Shown here: piece by piece, positions 1 to 5,343 of the stretch
Layout: every line of letters starts with the position of its first letter
Position numbering within the stretch: position 1 is the stretch's first letter
Source: Alphaproteobacteria bacterium
GTDB lineage: Bacteria > Pseudomonadota > Alphaproteobacteria > Micropepsales > Micropepsaceae
DNA length: 5,343 bases
Reading direction: 5' to 3'
NCBI GenBank assembly: GCA_015654715.1
Contig: JAATGK010000019.1
Span: 1 to 5,343 of the forward strand
Notes under the pieces: model-generated
Seen by the model: the letters and a program-made list of their open reading frames with translations, nothing else
What the model was told of the DNA's origin: nothing
Databases searched by the model: none
Position numbers and translations under genes: made by a program

Positions 1-1782
1 GAGGCGCAAGATCTACCGGCGGTAGAAACTGCGGCAGGTACGACGATCGCTCTGCCGGATGGGAGCACTGCCACGGTCCAAGCGGTGCCGGACGCGGCCG
101 ATCAGGCCGTTACGCCTGCCCCCGGGGCGCCCCCCGAACAGATTCTGACGGCCGCAGCGAAGAATTATCCCGCTGGCGCCTACGTCTTGAAGAGCGATCG
201 CTGGCGCGACGGCGACGAGAAGGAATACGAGCAGTTCATCGCCGAACTGGGCGAATCCGGTTGCGCCACGGTGAACCGCTGTCTGCACGATCCGCGCAAT
301 CCGTTCCGCGGCTCCGATCCAGCCGGGGTCGCGTTCGCGGCCGATTGTGCCGACCTACCCTATTACCTACGCTTCTATTTCGCCTGGAAACGCGGCCTGC
401 CGTTCTCGTTCATCAGCGAAGTCGAGCCGCGCGGCCATACAAGCGACATGCGCTACACCGCGGCGGGCAACCGGGTGGCGGCGCGGATCAACCCGGTGGG
501 GTACAACGGCTACGCTGTCCTCGATTTCCTGCGCGATGCGATTTCTTCGGCGACCTATCGCATCCATCCCGAACTCGAAACGCCGAACGCGCAGGATTTC
601 TATTCCCCGGCGCTGACCCCCAAAGCGATCCGCCCCGGCACCGTGATCTATGATCCCAACGGTCATCTGGCGACGGTGTGGAAGGTCGAGCGCAACGGCC
701 GCATCCATTATCTCGACGCCCATCCCGATTATTCGGTGACCCGCGGCTATTACGACGTGCGTTTCGTGCGCTCGTCGCCGGGTATGGGCGCCGGTTTCAA
801 GAACTGGCGGCCGCAGACCCTGGTGGGCGCCAAGAAGCAGACTGACGGCAGCTTCAAAGGCGGCAGCATCGTCCTCGCCGCCAACAAGACGATCGCCGAT
901 TTTTCGGTCGAGCAGTTTTTCGGTAACGGACCGCGACCGGCGGAGGATCGCGACTGGAACACGGGCACCTTCACGCTCAACACCGAGGTGGTCACCTATT
1001 ACGACTATGTCCGCGGCAAGATGGCGGGTGGCACGCTGCTGTTCGATCCGGTGCGCGAAGTCGGCGATATGGTCGATTCCAACTGCGCCGATTTGCATTA
1101 CCGCGGCGATGCCGTGACGCTGGCGATCAGCGCCGGCCTCGACAAGCGTAGCGAACCAGACCGCCTGCCGCCCAACATCTATGGCACCGAAGGCGATTGG
1201 GAGACCTATTCGACGCCGTCGCGCGACGCCCGGCTGAAAACCGCCTTCAAGGAGCTTTACGACAGCGCCAAACGCTTCCTGTGGCTTGCTCAGCACAAAG
1301 ACCCCAAGCTCGCCTACAAGGGCACCAATCTCGCCGCCGACATGCTGACGGCCTACGACACCCATGCGGCGCAATGCCAGATCAGTTATTTGCGCACCGA
1401 CGGCTCCAAAGTCAGTTTCAGCTATGAAGAAGCCCGGCGGCGGCTGTTCGAGATGTCGTTCGACCCCTATCAGTGCCCGGAACGGCGTTGGGGCGCCAAG
1501 GGCGACGAACTCGCCACCTGCCCGGACGGCGCCAACAAGGCCGCCTGGTACAAGGCTGAAAAGTTCCTGCGGTACCAGATTGACCGCACCTATGACGCGC
1601 GGATGGACTTTGGGCTCGACGAGTTGAAGACGCCCGGTCCCGGCAAGGGCGTAGCGGCGCCGCCCGAGACCGACGTGCGCGGCTGGCTCATTACCCAGCC
1701 CGGCGCCCAAACGGCGCGGCACCAGCCGAGCCAATCCAAGGCCGCCGATCCGGCCAAGAAATCCTGGTGGGCGTGGCAGTAG
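1..1782 (+). CDS. Uncharacterised, probably exported protein with papain/NlpC-like Cys-His-Asp arrangement; 5' end cut by window
   Basis: The frame is open from base 1 to the TAG at 1780-1782, giving 593 visible residues; the GTG at 85 is only an internal valine codon, because in-frame coding continues upstream of it. Residues 1-48 are Ala/Pro/Thr-rich, like a linker after an export signal that lies off the window. A papain-fold-like pattern follows: Cys116 in DCADLPYYLRFYFAWK at the start of an apparent helix, then GTVIYDPNGHLATVWKV with His222, then IHYLDAHPD with Asp239 (His241 nearby). This order and the strand-like surroundings resemble NlpC/P60, CHAP and transglutaminase-like hydrolases. 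The C-terminal half (about residues 280-545) matches nothing I recognise; it has NCADLHYRGDAV, GDWETYSTPSRDARL and FDPYQCPERRWG, and the protein ends in WWAWQ. Cysteines at 88, 94, 116, 362, 459, 492 and 507 would fit a periplasmic protein with disulfides. It converges on the exb operon, so shared function is not implied. The gene is certain; the enzyme assignment is inference. Confidence 0.85.
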   Translation, partial: EAQDLPAVETAAGTTIALPDGSTATVQAVPDAADQAVTPAPGAPPEQILTAAAKNYPAGAYVLKSDRWRDGDEKEYEQFIAELGESGCATVNRCLHDPRNPFRGSDPAGVAFAADCADLPYYLRFYFAWKRGLPFSFISEVEPRGHTSDMRYTAAGNRVAARINPVGYNGYAVLDFLRDAISSATYRIHPELETPNAQDFYSPALTPKAIRPGTVIYDPNGHLATVWKVERNGRIHYLDAHPDYSVTRGYYDVRFVRSSPGMGAGFKNWRPQTLVGAKKQTDGSFKGGSIVLAANKTIADFSVEQFFGNGPRPAEDRDWNTGTFTLNTEVVTYYDYVRGKMAGGTLLFDPVREVGDMVDSNCADLHYRGDAVTLAISAGLDKRSEPDRLPPNIYGTEGDWETYSTPSRDARLKTAFKELYDSAKRFLWLAQHKDPKLAYKGTNLAADMLTAYDTHAAQCQISYLRTDGSKVSFSYEEARRRLFEMSFDPYQCPERRWGAKGDELATCPDGANKAAWYKAEKFLRYQIDRTYDARMDFGLDELKTPGPGKGVAAPPETDVRGWLITQPGAQTARHQPSQSKAADPAKKSWWAWQ

Positions 1783-1810
1783 GCGCCTTTCCGCTCAGTG
1801 TCGGCACCCC

Positions 1811-1843
1811 AAAAACAAAAACGGCGGACCGTCAGGCCCGCCG
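1811..1843 (-). terminator. Rho-independent terminator of the exb operon
   Basis: Read on the minus strand, a 9-bp stem (CGGCGGGCC / GGTCCGCCG, with one G-U pair in RNA) encloses a TGAC loop and runs directly into TTTTTTGTTTTT-like sequence at 1821-1811. It begins 25 bases after the stop codon of the TPR-like gene and so ends that transcript. On the plus strand the same hairpin is preceded by A-rich sequence but followed by CTTCCG rather than a T run, so it should be a poor terminator for the convergent gene ending at 1782. Confidence 0.9.
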
Positions 1844-1868
1844 CTTCCGTCAAATCGAACAAACTGTC

Positions 1869-3008
1869 TCAGTGGCCGCGGATGTAAAGCGTCCACATCT
1901 TGGAAATCGTCTTGCCGTTCGGCGTCTTGTTGGCCTTTTCGAGGGCATTGAGCGCGGCGGGCTTCTGTTTGTTGCCGTACAGGGCAACTGCCAGACGAAC
2001 CTGGGCGTTGTCCGTATCGGTGACGCCCTTGGCGATACCGGCCTGGATGGCGCTGATGGCGTCAGTAAAGCGGCCCATGCCGGTGAACTCTTCGCCGATC
2101 TTGATCAGTTCGTCACCCTTGGGGGCCTTTTGCGCGGCGGCAAGCGACCGGCCGATGGAAGCGTTTTCGTCGGCGGCGTTCTTCTTGGCCAGGGCCGCAA
2201 GGCGCTGGGCGCGCTGGTCGACCAACAGGTGCGCCGCGACGCCCTTGTCGACGACGGCGGCGGCTTCGTTCTGCACGCGCGCCGCGATCAGCATCTGGGA
2301 CAGCATGAAGTACTCGTCGGCACCTGACATGTTGCCGGTAAGCAGCTTCAAGCGATAAATGTCGAGCGTTTGCGGGTCGGAGAGCTGCTTGGAGCGCTCG
2401 GCCTGACGCAGAAGCTGGCCCCAGTTTTCCGGGCTCGGCGCAACGCCGACCAGCTTGATGGACATGTCGAGCGAGAGGGCATCGTCACCAGCCTTGAAAG
2501 CACACAGGCCGCCGCGCTTCAGCATTTCGGCACCGGCACTGGCGTGGGCATCGGCATAGTGCACGCAACCCTTGTAGTCGCCGAGTTGTTCATAAGCCTG
2601 GGCGATCACGACTTGGGCGTTGCCGGTAAGGACGCCACCTTTACGGAGCGCGTCTTCGTCGGCGATGACCTCGCGGTAGCGGCGGCCGTTCCAGTCAGCG
2701 TTGAACTTCGCCAGAGCGCCGGTCGAGGTGTCACCACCGACCTTACCCTGGGAAGCCGCCGCCAAATATTCCTTCATTCGTTTGACCGTGGCCGATTCTT
2801 CGGCGGTCAGACCACCGACGCCTTCGGCCTGGCGAACCTTCGCCATGGCGGCTTCGAAGTTGCCGGACTTGGCAAGAGACTGCGCCTCTTGCAGTGGCTT
2901 ACCGACGGACGCCCGCAATGCGGCATCGGCCGGCATGGTTGCGACTGCCATAGCAGCCGTTCCGAGCACTAGCGCCGTCACCACGGCGCGGATTTTCTTC
3001 GCGATCAT
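1869..3008 (-). CDS. Secreted TPR-like helical-repeat protein at the end of the exb operon
   Basis: This 379-residue protein has a classic signal peptide: MIAKK, a hydrophobic stretch at about 8-25, and a cleavage site near PADA|A (after residue 29). It is therefore predicted to be periplasmic. The mature part is alpha-helical, with degenerate TPR-like helix pairs. The clearest are at about 37-65 (AKSGNFEAAMAKVRQAE), 130-156 (IAQAYEQLGDYKGCVHYAD), 298-326 (GEEFTGMGRFTDAISAIQAG) and 334-362 (ALYGNKQKPAALNALEKAN). A PSPENWGQLL segment at 191-200 is typical of TPR-like proteins. Cys148 and Cys169 are the only cysteines and could form a disulfide. There is no catalytic motif. The ATG at 3008 has GAGG at 3014-3017, five bases upstream. 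The gene follows the third exbD by 76 bases and is the last gene before the terminator. TPR proteins accompany some exbB-exbD-tonB clusters, for example the Vibrio tonB2 locus; a scaffold or accessory role in TonB energisation is inferred, not shown. Confidence 0.88.
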   Translation of the reverse strand: MIAKKIRAVVTALVLGTAAMAVATMPADAALRASVGKPLQEAQSLAKSGNFEAAMAKVRQAEGVGGLTAEESATVKRMKEYLAAASQGKVGGDTSTGALAKFNADWNGRRYREVIADEDALRKGGVLTGNAQVVIAQAYEQLGDYKGCVHYADAHASAGAEMLKRGGLCAFKAGDDALSLDMSIKLVGVAPSPENWGQLLRQAERSKQLSDPQTLDIYRLKLLTGNMSGADEYFMLSQMLIAARVQNEAAAVVDKGVAAHLLVDQRAQRLAALAKKNAADENASIGRSLAAAQKAPKGDELIKIGEEFTGMGRFTDAISAIQAGIAKGVTDTDNAQVRLAVALYGNKQKPAALNALEKANKTPNGKTISKMWTLYIRGH

Positions 3009-3084
3009 CTAGACCTCTATCTTCGCCTTAGGCACTCAGGCGCCCCCGGGGATTCCCAAGGAGCCCAGTCCGCTCCCTCACAGA

Positions 3085-3504
3085 TTACTGCATATACTGA
3101 TCTAAGCCGGTAAAGCCAATTTTTTTGACGCCAAGACGCTGCGCATCGGCGAGCACTTTCGCCACAGTGTCGTACTTGGCCAGTTTGTTCGGATTAAGGT
3201 GGATTTCCGGTTGCGGTTCGGCCAACCCCGCATCCAAAAAGTACGAATCCAGTGTTGCCCGGTCCACGATTGCGCCATTCCACAAAATCGTGCCGTCGAA
3301 ATCGATTCCAAGGTTAACAATCACCGGCATGAATGATCCCGGGTGAGGTTTTCCTGACGGCATGTCCAGTTTCACGGCGTGGGTCTGAATCGGCAGAGTA
3401 ATAATGAGAAGCGTAATGAGAACAAGCATCACGTCAATTAGCGGCGTCATGTTCATTTCCATCATGGGCGCCCCATCGTCACCCGGCTTCACTTCCATCG
3501 ACAT
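3085..3504 (-). CDS. exbD: ExbD/TolR-family proton-channel subunit (third exbD, tandem paralogue of the gene at 3722-4147)
   Basis: This 139-residue protein has one N-terminal membrane segment and a periplasmic domain. NMTPLIDVMLVLITLLIIT (18-36) is the ExbD/TolR transmembrane signature, and Asp24 aligns with the protonatable Asp25 of E. coli ExbD. LDMP (46-49) ends the conserved juxtamembrane part. The periplasmic domain starts at IDFDGTILWNG (67) and runs through PEIHLNPNKLAKYD to KKIGFTGLDQYMQ, the usual ExbD ending. Residues 50-66 form a Pro/Gly-containing linker that does not match the paralogue. Outside the linker I count 47/49 identities in the first 49 residues and 62/73 in the last 73. 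Codon choice is more AT-rich at the wobble position than in the paralogue (TTA for Leu, AAA AAA for Lys-Lys, ATT, TTT near the C-terminus). The ATG at 3504 is preceded by GAGG (3513-3516) with an 8-base gap. A 217-base spacer separates it from the preceding gene. It is likely a working subunit: all key residues are kept. Confidence 0.93.
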   Translation of the reverse strand: MSMEVKPGDDGAPMMEMNMTPLIDVMLVLITLLIITLPIQTHAVKLDMPSGKPHPGSFMPVIVNLGIDFDGTILWNGAIVDRATLDSYFLDAGLAEPQPEIHLNPNKLAKYDTVAKVLADAQRLGVKKIGFTGLDQYMQ

Positions 3505-3530
3505 GGCGCCCGCCTCACCAACGTTTGCCT

Positions 3531-3545
3531 CACGGCTGAGCTGTG
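3531..3545. repeat. 15-bp near-palindrome in the exbD-exbD spacer
   Basis: CACGGCTGAGCTGTG reads as 7-bp arms around one central base, with a single G-T pair. It lies 27 bases upstream of the third exbD start codon. It could fold as a small hairpin near the ribosome-binding site (3513-3516) or be a protein-binding site; no known operator consensus is matched. Confidence 0.4.
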
Positions 3546-3560
3546 ATCCCCAGATCCCGA

Positions 3561-3582
3561 CCGGCCATTACCGCTCGGCCGG
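3561..3582. repeat. Inverted repeat in the exbD-exbD spacer
   Basis: CCGGCC and GGCCGG form 6-bp perfect arms around a 10-base loop. No T run follows on either strand, so it is not an intrinsic terminator. It would form a modest GC-rich hairpin in the operon transcript. Short GC-rich inverted repeats also arise by chance at this base composition. Confidence 0.35.
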
Positions 3583-3670
3583 AGTCTTGCCACGTCCCTG
3601 GGGCAAATTTGTGGTCCGTTCCCGCCTTTAGGAAAGCAGATTGCGGTTAATGTGACCTTCTCACAGCCGT

Positions 3671-3700
3671 CGGGCGCACGGCAAATTTGCCGCGCGCCCG
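3671..3700. repeat. 30-bp near-perfect palindrome (intercistronic hairpin) just after the second exbD
   Basis: The arms are 15 bp each with one mismatch, which becomes a G-U pair in the minus-strand RNA; the core CGGCAAATTTGCCG is a perfect 14-bp palindrome. It starts 22 bases after the stop codon of the second exbD. On the minus strand it is followed by ACGGCTGTGAGAAGG rather than a T run, so it does not look like an ordinary terminator. Plausible roles are an intercistronic mRNA-stabilising or processing hairpin, a partial attenuator lowering expression of the third exbD and TPR-like gene, or a symmetric protein-binding site. Confidence 0.65.
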
Positions 3701-3721
3701 AACAAGCCAATCAACTCAAAA

Positions 3722-4147
3722 TTATTGCATGTACTGGTCGAGACCGGTGAAGCCGATCTTTCGGACGCCCAGACGTTGGGCATCTGCCAGCACCTTGGCA
3801 ACAATGTCGTACTTCGCGAGCTTGTTGGGCTCGAGATGGATTTCCGGCTGCGGATCCTGTGTGGACGCATCCATGAAATACCCATCAAGCGTTGCGCGAT
3901 CGATCGGCGCACCATTCCAGAGAATCGTCCCGTCGAAGTCGATGGTCAGACGGACCTTCGGAATATCGATGAGCTGCTTCGCCTGGCTCGTGCTCGGTCG
4001 CGGCATGTCCAGCTTCACCGCGTGAGTCTGGATCGGCAGGGTGATGATGAGCAATGTGATGAGAACGAGCATGACGTCGATTAGCGGCGTCATATTCATT
4101 TCCATCATGGGCACACCATCGTCACCCGACTTCACTTCCATTGACAT
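3722..4147 (-). CDS. exbD: ExbD/TolR-family proton-channel subunit (second exbD)
   Basis: This 141-residue protein has the ExbD layout: a short cytoplasmic tail, one membrane helix at about 22-42 within NMTPLIDVMLVLITLLIIT, and a periplasmic domain starting at IDFDGTILWNG (69) and ending RKIGFTGLDQYMQ. Asp24 is the conserved proton-carrying aspartate (E. coli ExbD Asp25). The linker at 50-68 (RPSTSQAKQL...) is polar and differs in length and sequence from that of the downstream paralogue. The ATG at 4147 is chosen because GAGAAGG lies at 4158-4164; the internal ATG at 4141 would be too far from it. It follows the first exbD by 35 bases, which indicates co-transcription. With the ExbB and first ExbD it should form the inner-membrane channel that converts proton flow into TonB motion. 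TolR is a family alternative, but no tolA, tolB or pal is seen here. Confidence 0.94.
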   Translation of the reverse strand: MSMEVKSGDDGVPMMEMNMTPLIDVMLVLITLLIITLPIQTHAVKLDMPRPSTSQAKQLIDIPKVRLTIDFDGTILWNGAPIDRATLDGYFMDASTQDPQPEIHLEPNKLAKYDIVAKVLADAQRLGVRKIGFTGLDQYMQ

Positions 4148-4182
4148 GGCAGTACTACCTTCTCAGTTCGCTACGCACGCCG

Positions 4183-4635
4183 TCAGTCTGCTACGTCGTT
4201 ACGCGGTTCGGTGATGAACCCGACCTTCGGAACGCCCGCCATCTGAGCCGCCAGAATGGCGCGGCCGACAGCTTCGAAGCGGACCTGCTTGTCGGCACGG
4301 ATATGGACTTCCGGAAGCGGTGTACCGGTCTTCGCGGCACGAAGCAGCGCAGCCAGGAACCTTCCGTGGAGATCCGAATACGTCACCGGCGCATTGTTGT
4401 AGAAGACGTCCTCGTCGGCCGTCACTGCCACCACGATGTTCTCGGGCTTGGTTTCGGTCGCGATGTTACGCGCGTTCGGCAAATTAACCGGCACCACCTT
4501 CACGATCACCGGAATGGTGACAAGGAAGATGATGAGCAGAACAAGCATGATATCCACCAGCGGCGTGATATTGACCGTCGCATTCAGCTGGAAATCGTCT
4601 GCCTGGTCTTCGGTACTTTGTACAAAAGCAGCCAT
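4183..4635 (-). CDS. exbD: ExbD/TolR-family proton-channel subunit (first exbD, directly after exbB)
   Basis: From the ATG at 4635 the protein has 150 residues. The frame opens further upstream with a TTG at 4650, but the ATG has GGAG at 4643-4646 with a 7-base gap and gives a typical ExbD N-terminus (MAAFVQSTEDQ). VNITPLVDIMLVLLIIFLV (21-39) is the membrane signature, with Asp28 as the conserved protonatable residue; NLP (51-53) matches the motif after the helix in E. coli ExbD. The periplasmic domain includes DVFYNNAPVT (76-85), PEVHIRADKQVRFEAVG (108-124) and PKVGFITEP (136-144). It is clearly diverged from the two downstream ExbD proteins, which are close to each other. It sits 56 bases after exbB and is probably the main ExbD partner by position. 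It ends in a short acidic tail, RNDVAD. Confidence 0.94.
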   Translation of the reverse strand: MAAFVQSTEDQADDFQLNATVNITPLVDIMLVLLIIFLVTIPVIVKVVPVNLPNARNIATETKPENIVVAVTADEDVFYNNAPVTYSDLHGRFLAALLRAAKTGTPLPEVHIRADKQVRFEAVGRAILAAQMAGVPKVGFITEPRNDVAD

Positions 4636-4642
4636 ATTACTT

Positions 4643-4646
4643 CTCC
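4643..4646 (-). promoter_or_regulatory. Ribosome-binding site that fixes the first exbD start
   Basis: GGAG on the minus strand lies seven bases before the ATG at 4635. It falls inside the longer reading frame that would begin with TTG at 4650, which argues for the ATG as the true start. Confidence 0.75.
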
Positions 4647-4656
4647 GCAAACGAGA

Positions 4657-4673
4657 GGCCGGCTGGGCCGGCC
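4657..4673. repeat. GC-only inverted repeat between exbB and the first exbD
   Basis: GGCCGGC and GCCGGCC form perfect 7-bp arms around a 3-base loop, 18 bases after the exbB stop codon. There is no T run on the minus strand beyond it, and the next gene is closely spaced, so readthrough is expected. It may be an intercistronic hairpin that adjusts the stability of the exbB message relative to the downstream genes. Each arm is also part of a GGCCGGCC-like self-palindrome, so dimer-type pairing is possible. Confidence 0.5.
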
Positions 4674-4691
4674 CCCTACGGTTGCCCTAAA

Positions 4692-5343
4692 TTACTTGCT
4701 GCCCTTCGAGATCAAGTACGTCTGAAGGTCGCCAGCAAATCCGCGGGCCTTCTCAGTGATCACCTTGTTGCGGCGGATCAGCCAGTTATACAGAAGCACG
4801 GCCGGGACGGCGGCGAACAGGCCGATGGCGGTCATGATCAGAGCTTCACCAACCGGGCCCGCGACCTTATCGATCGAAGCCTGACCGGCAACACCGATCG
4901 CGATCAGGGCTTGCAGAATGCCCCACACCGTACCGAACAGACCAACGAATGGTGCGACCGAACCCACCGAAGCCAGCCACGTGATACCACCAGCGAGCTT
5001 GTTGCTGGCGTCTTCGAGCTGCCGCGACAGGCTCATCGAGATCCAGTCGTTGAGGCCAACGAGGGACGTACCGCCCTGCGAAGCCTTGACACCGGCTTCG
5101 GCGATGCCGCGGAAGATCGAGTTCTTCGGCAGCTTTTCGATGCCTTCGGTCAGCGAAGCGGACGTCCAGAAGCGGCGATCTACCGTCTTGGACTGGCCAA
5201 GGATCTTCTGCTGCTCAAAGAATTTCACAAAGAAGATGTACCAGGTACCGATCGACATGACCGCGAGGACCGCGAGCACGGACATCGAAACCGGGTTCTT
5301 CTTGCGGATGATGTCCGCAAGACCATAGGGATTTTCTTCACCA
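4692..5343 (-). CDS. exbB: ExbB/TolQ/MotA-family proton-channel protein; N-terminus beyond the right edge
   Basis: The frame runs open to the window edge, so the ATG at 5285 is internal: the residues before it (GEENPYGLADIIRKKNPVS) fit the ENPYG-type N-terminus of ExbB proteins. 216 residues are visible. Helix 1 is at about 20-43 (SVLAVLAVMSIGTWYIFFVKFFEQ). Helix 2 carries the family motif VGSVAPFVGLFGTVWGI (126-142), and helix 3 carries GPVGEALIMTAIGLFAAVPAVLLYN (about 162-186). Glu166 aligns with channel Glu176 and Thr171 with Thr181 of E. coli ExbB. The cytoplasmic loop between helices 1 and 2 has the expected length, and the tail is short and basic (SKGSK). ExbB pentamers surround an ExbD dimer to form the inner-membrane proton channel serving TonB. 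It is the first visible gene of the minus-strand operon; tonB would be expected immediately upstream. TolQ is the alternative family member but is less likely with multiple exbD genes following. Confidence 0.95.
   Translation of the reverse strand, partial: GEENPYGLADIIRKKNPVSMSVLAVLAVMSIGTWYIFFVKFFEQQKILGQSKTVDRRFWTSASLTEGIEKLPKNSIFRGIAEAGVKASQGGTSLVGLNDWISMSLSRQLEDASNKLAGGITWLASVGSVAPFVGLFGTVWGILQALIAIGVAGQASIDKVAGPVGEALIMTAIGLFAAVPAVLLYNWLIRRNKVITEKARGFAGDLQTYLISKGSK

Noticed and set aside
85..87. GTG as the start of the first gene
   Set aside because: The frame remains open to base 1, no good ribosome-binding site precedes it, and starting there would give an exported-looking protein without a signal peptide.
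367..1734. A 455-codon open frame on the minus strand, antisense to the hydrolase-like gene
   Set aside because: It is a GC-rich shadow: the translation is Arg/Val/Gly-rich without domains, while the plus-strand frame has coherent motifs and continues from the window edge to a stop.
1767..2972. Plus-strand frames of 186 and 200 codons opposite the TPR-like gene
   Set aside because: They are antisense shadows; the minus-strand frame has a signal peptide, ribosome-binding site, helical repeats and a downstream terminator.
3651..3665. TGTGA-N5-TCACA as a CRP/FNR-family operator
   Set aside because: The spacer is five bases rather than the six of the CRP consensus, and no convincing -35/-10 pair is visible nearby; it is listed only as one of the spacer's inverted repeats.
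3505..3721. A Fur-type iron box or a sigma-70 promoter in the exbD-exbD spacer
   Set aside because: I find no sequence close to the Fur consensus and no well-spaced TTGACA/TATAAT-like pair on the minus strand; an internal promoter remains possible but unsupported.
4648..4650. TTG as the start of the first exbD
   Set aside because: The ATG at 4635 has GGAG with a 7-base gap and gives a family-typical N-terminus; the TTG has no comparable site.
4141..4725. A 194-codon plus-strand frame opposite the first exbD
   Set aside because: Its translation is rich in Arg, His and Asp and has no family pattern; the minus strand there encodes clear ExbD and ExbB sequences.
5283..5285. ATG as the start of exbB
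   Set aside because: The upstream in-frame residues match the ENPYG-type ExbB N-terminus, so the gene extends past the window edge.

Overview
The window looks like high-GC alphaproteobacterial chromosome. Codons end mostly in G or C, and the gene set is an ExbB/ExbD proton-channel operon of the type that powers TonB-dependent outer-membrane receptors. A genus cannot be assigned from the sequence alone. No tRNA, rRNA, CRISPR array, insertion sequence or phage gene is visible.

Layout. Bases 1-1782 (+) hold the 3' part of one long gene. It encodes an uncharacterised, probably exported protein with a papain-fold-like Cys/His/Asp arrangement; its reading frame is open to the left edge, so its true start is outside the window. 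All the rest lies on the minus strand and converges on it. Read in the direction of transcription (right to left) it is: exbB (4692 to the right edge, N-terminus cut off), a first exbD (4183-4635), a second exbD (3722-4147), a third exbD (3085-3504), and a secreted TPR-like helical-repeat protein (1869-3008). A clear rho-independent terminator (1811-1843) follows. The largest non-coding gap is the 217-base spacer between the second and third exbD, which is rich in inverted repeats.

How it fits together. ExbB and ExbD form an inner-membrane proton channel whose rotation or conformational change is passed to TonB, which opens outer-membrane transporters. Here one exbB is followed by three exbD genes. 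The first is an ordinary ExbD; the other two are close tandem paralogues, nearly identical in the membrane segment and the C-terminal domain but different in the linker between them. The periplasmic helical-repeat protein at the end of the operon is probably an accessory of the same machine. tonB itself is not in the window and would be expected just upstream of exbB, beyond the right edge.

The items most worth a second look are the exbD tandem pair with its diverged linker, the structured spacer between them, and the unassigned cysteine-hydrolase-like protein on the opposite strand.
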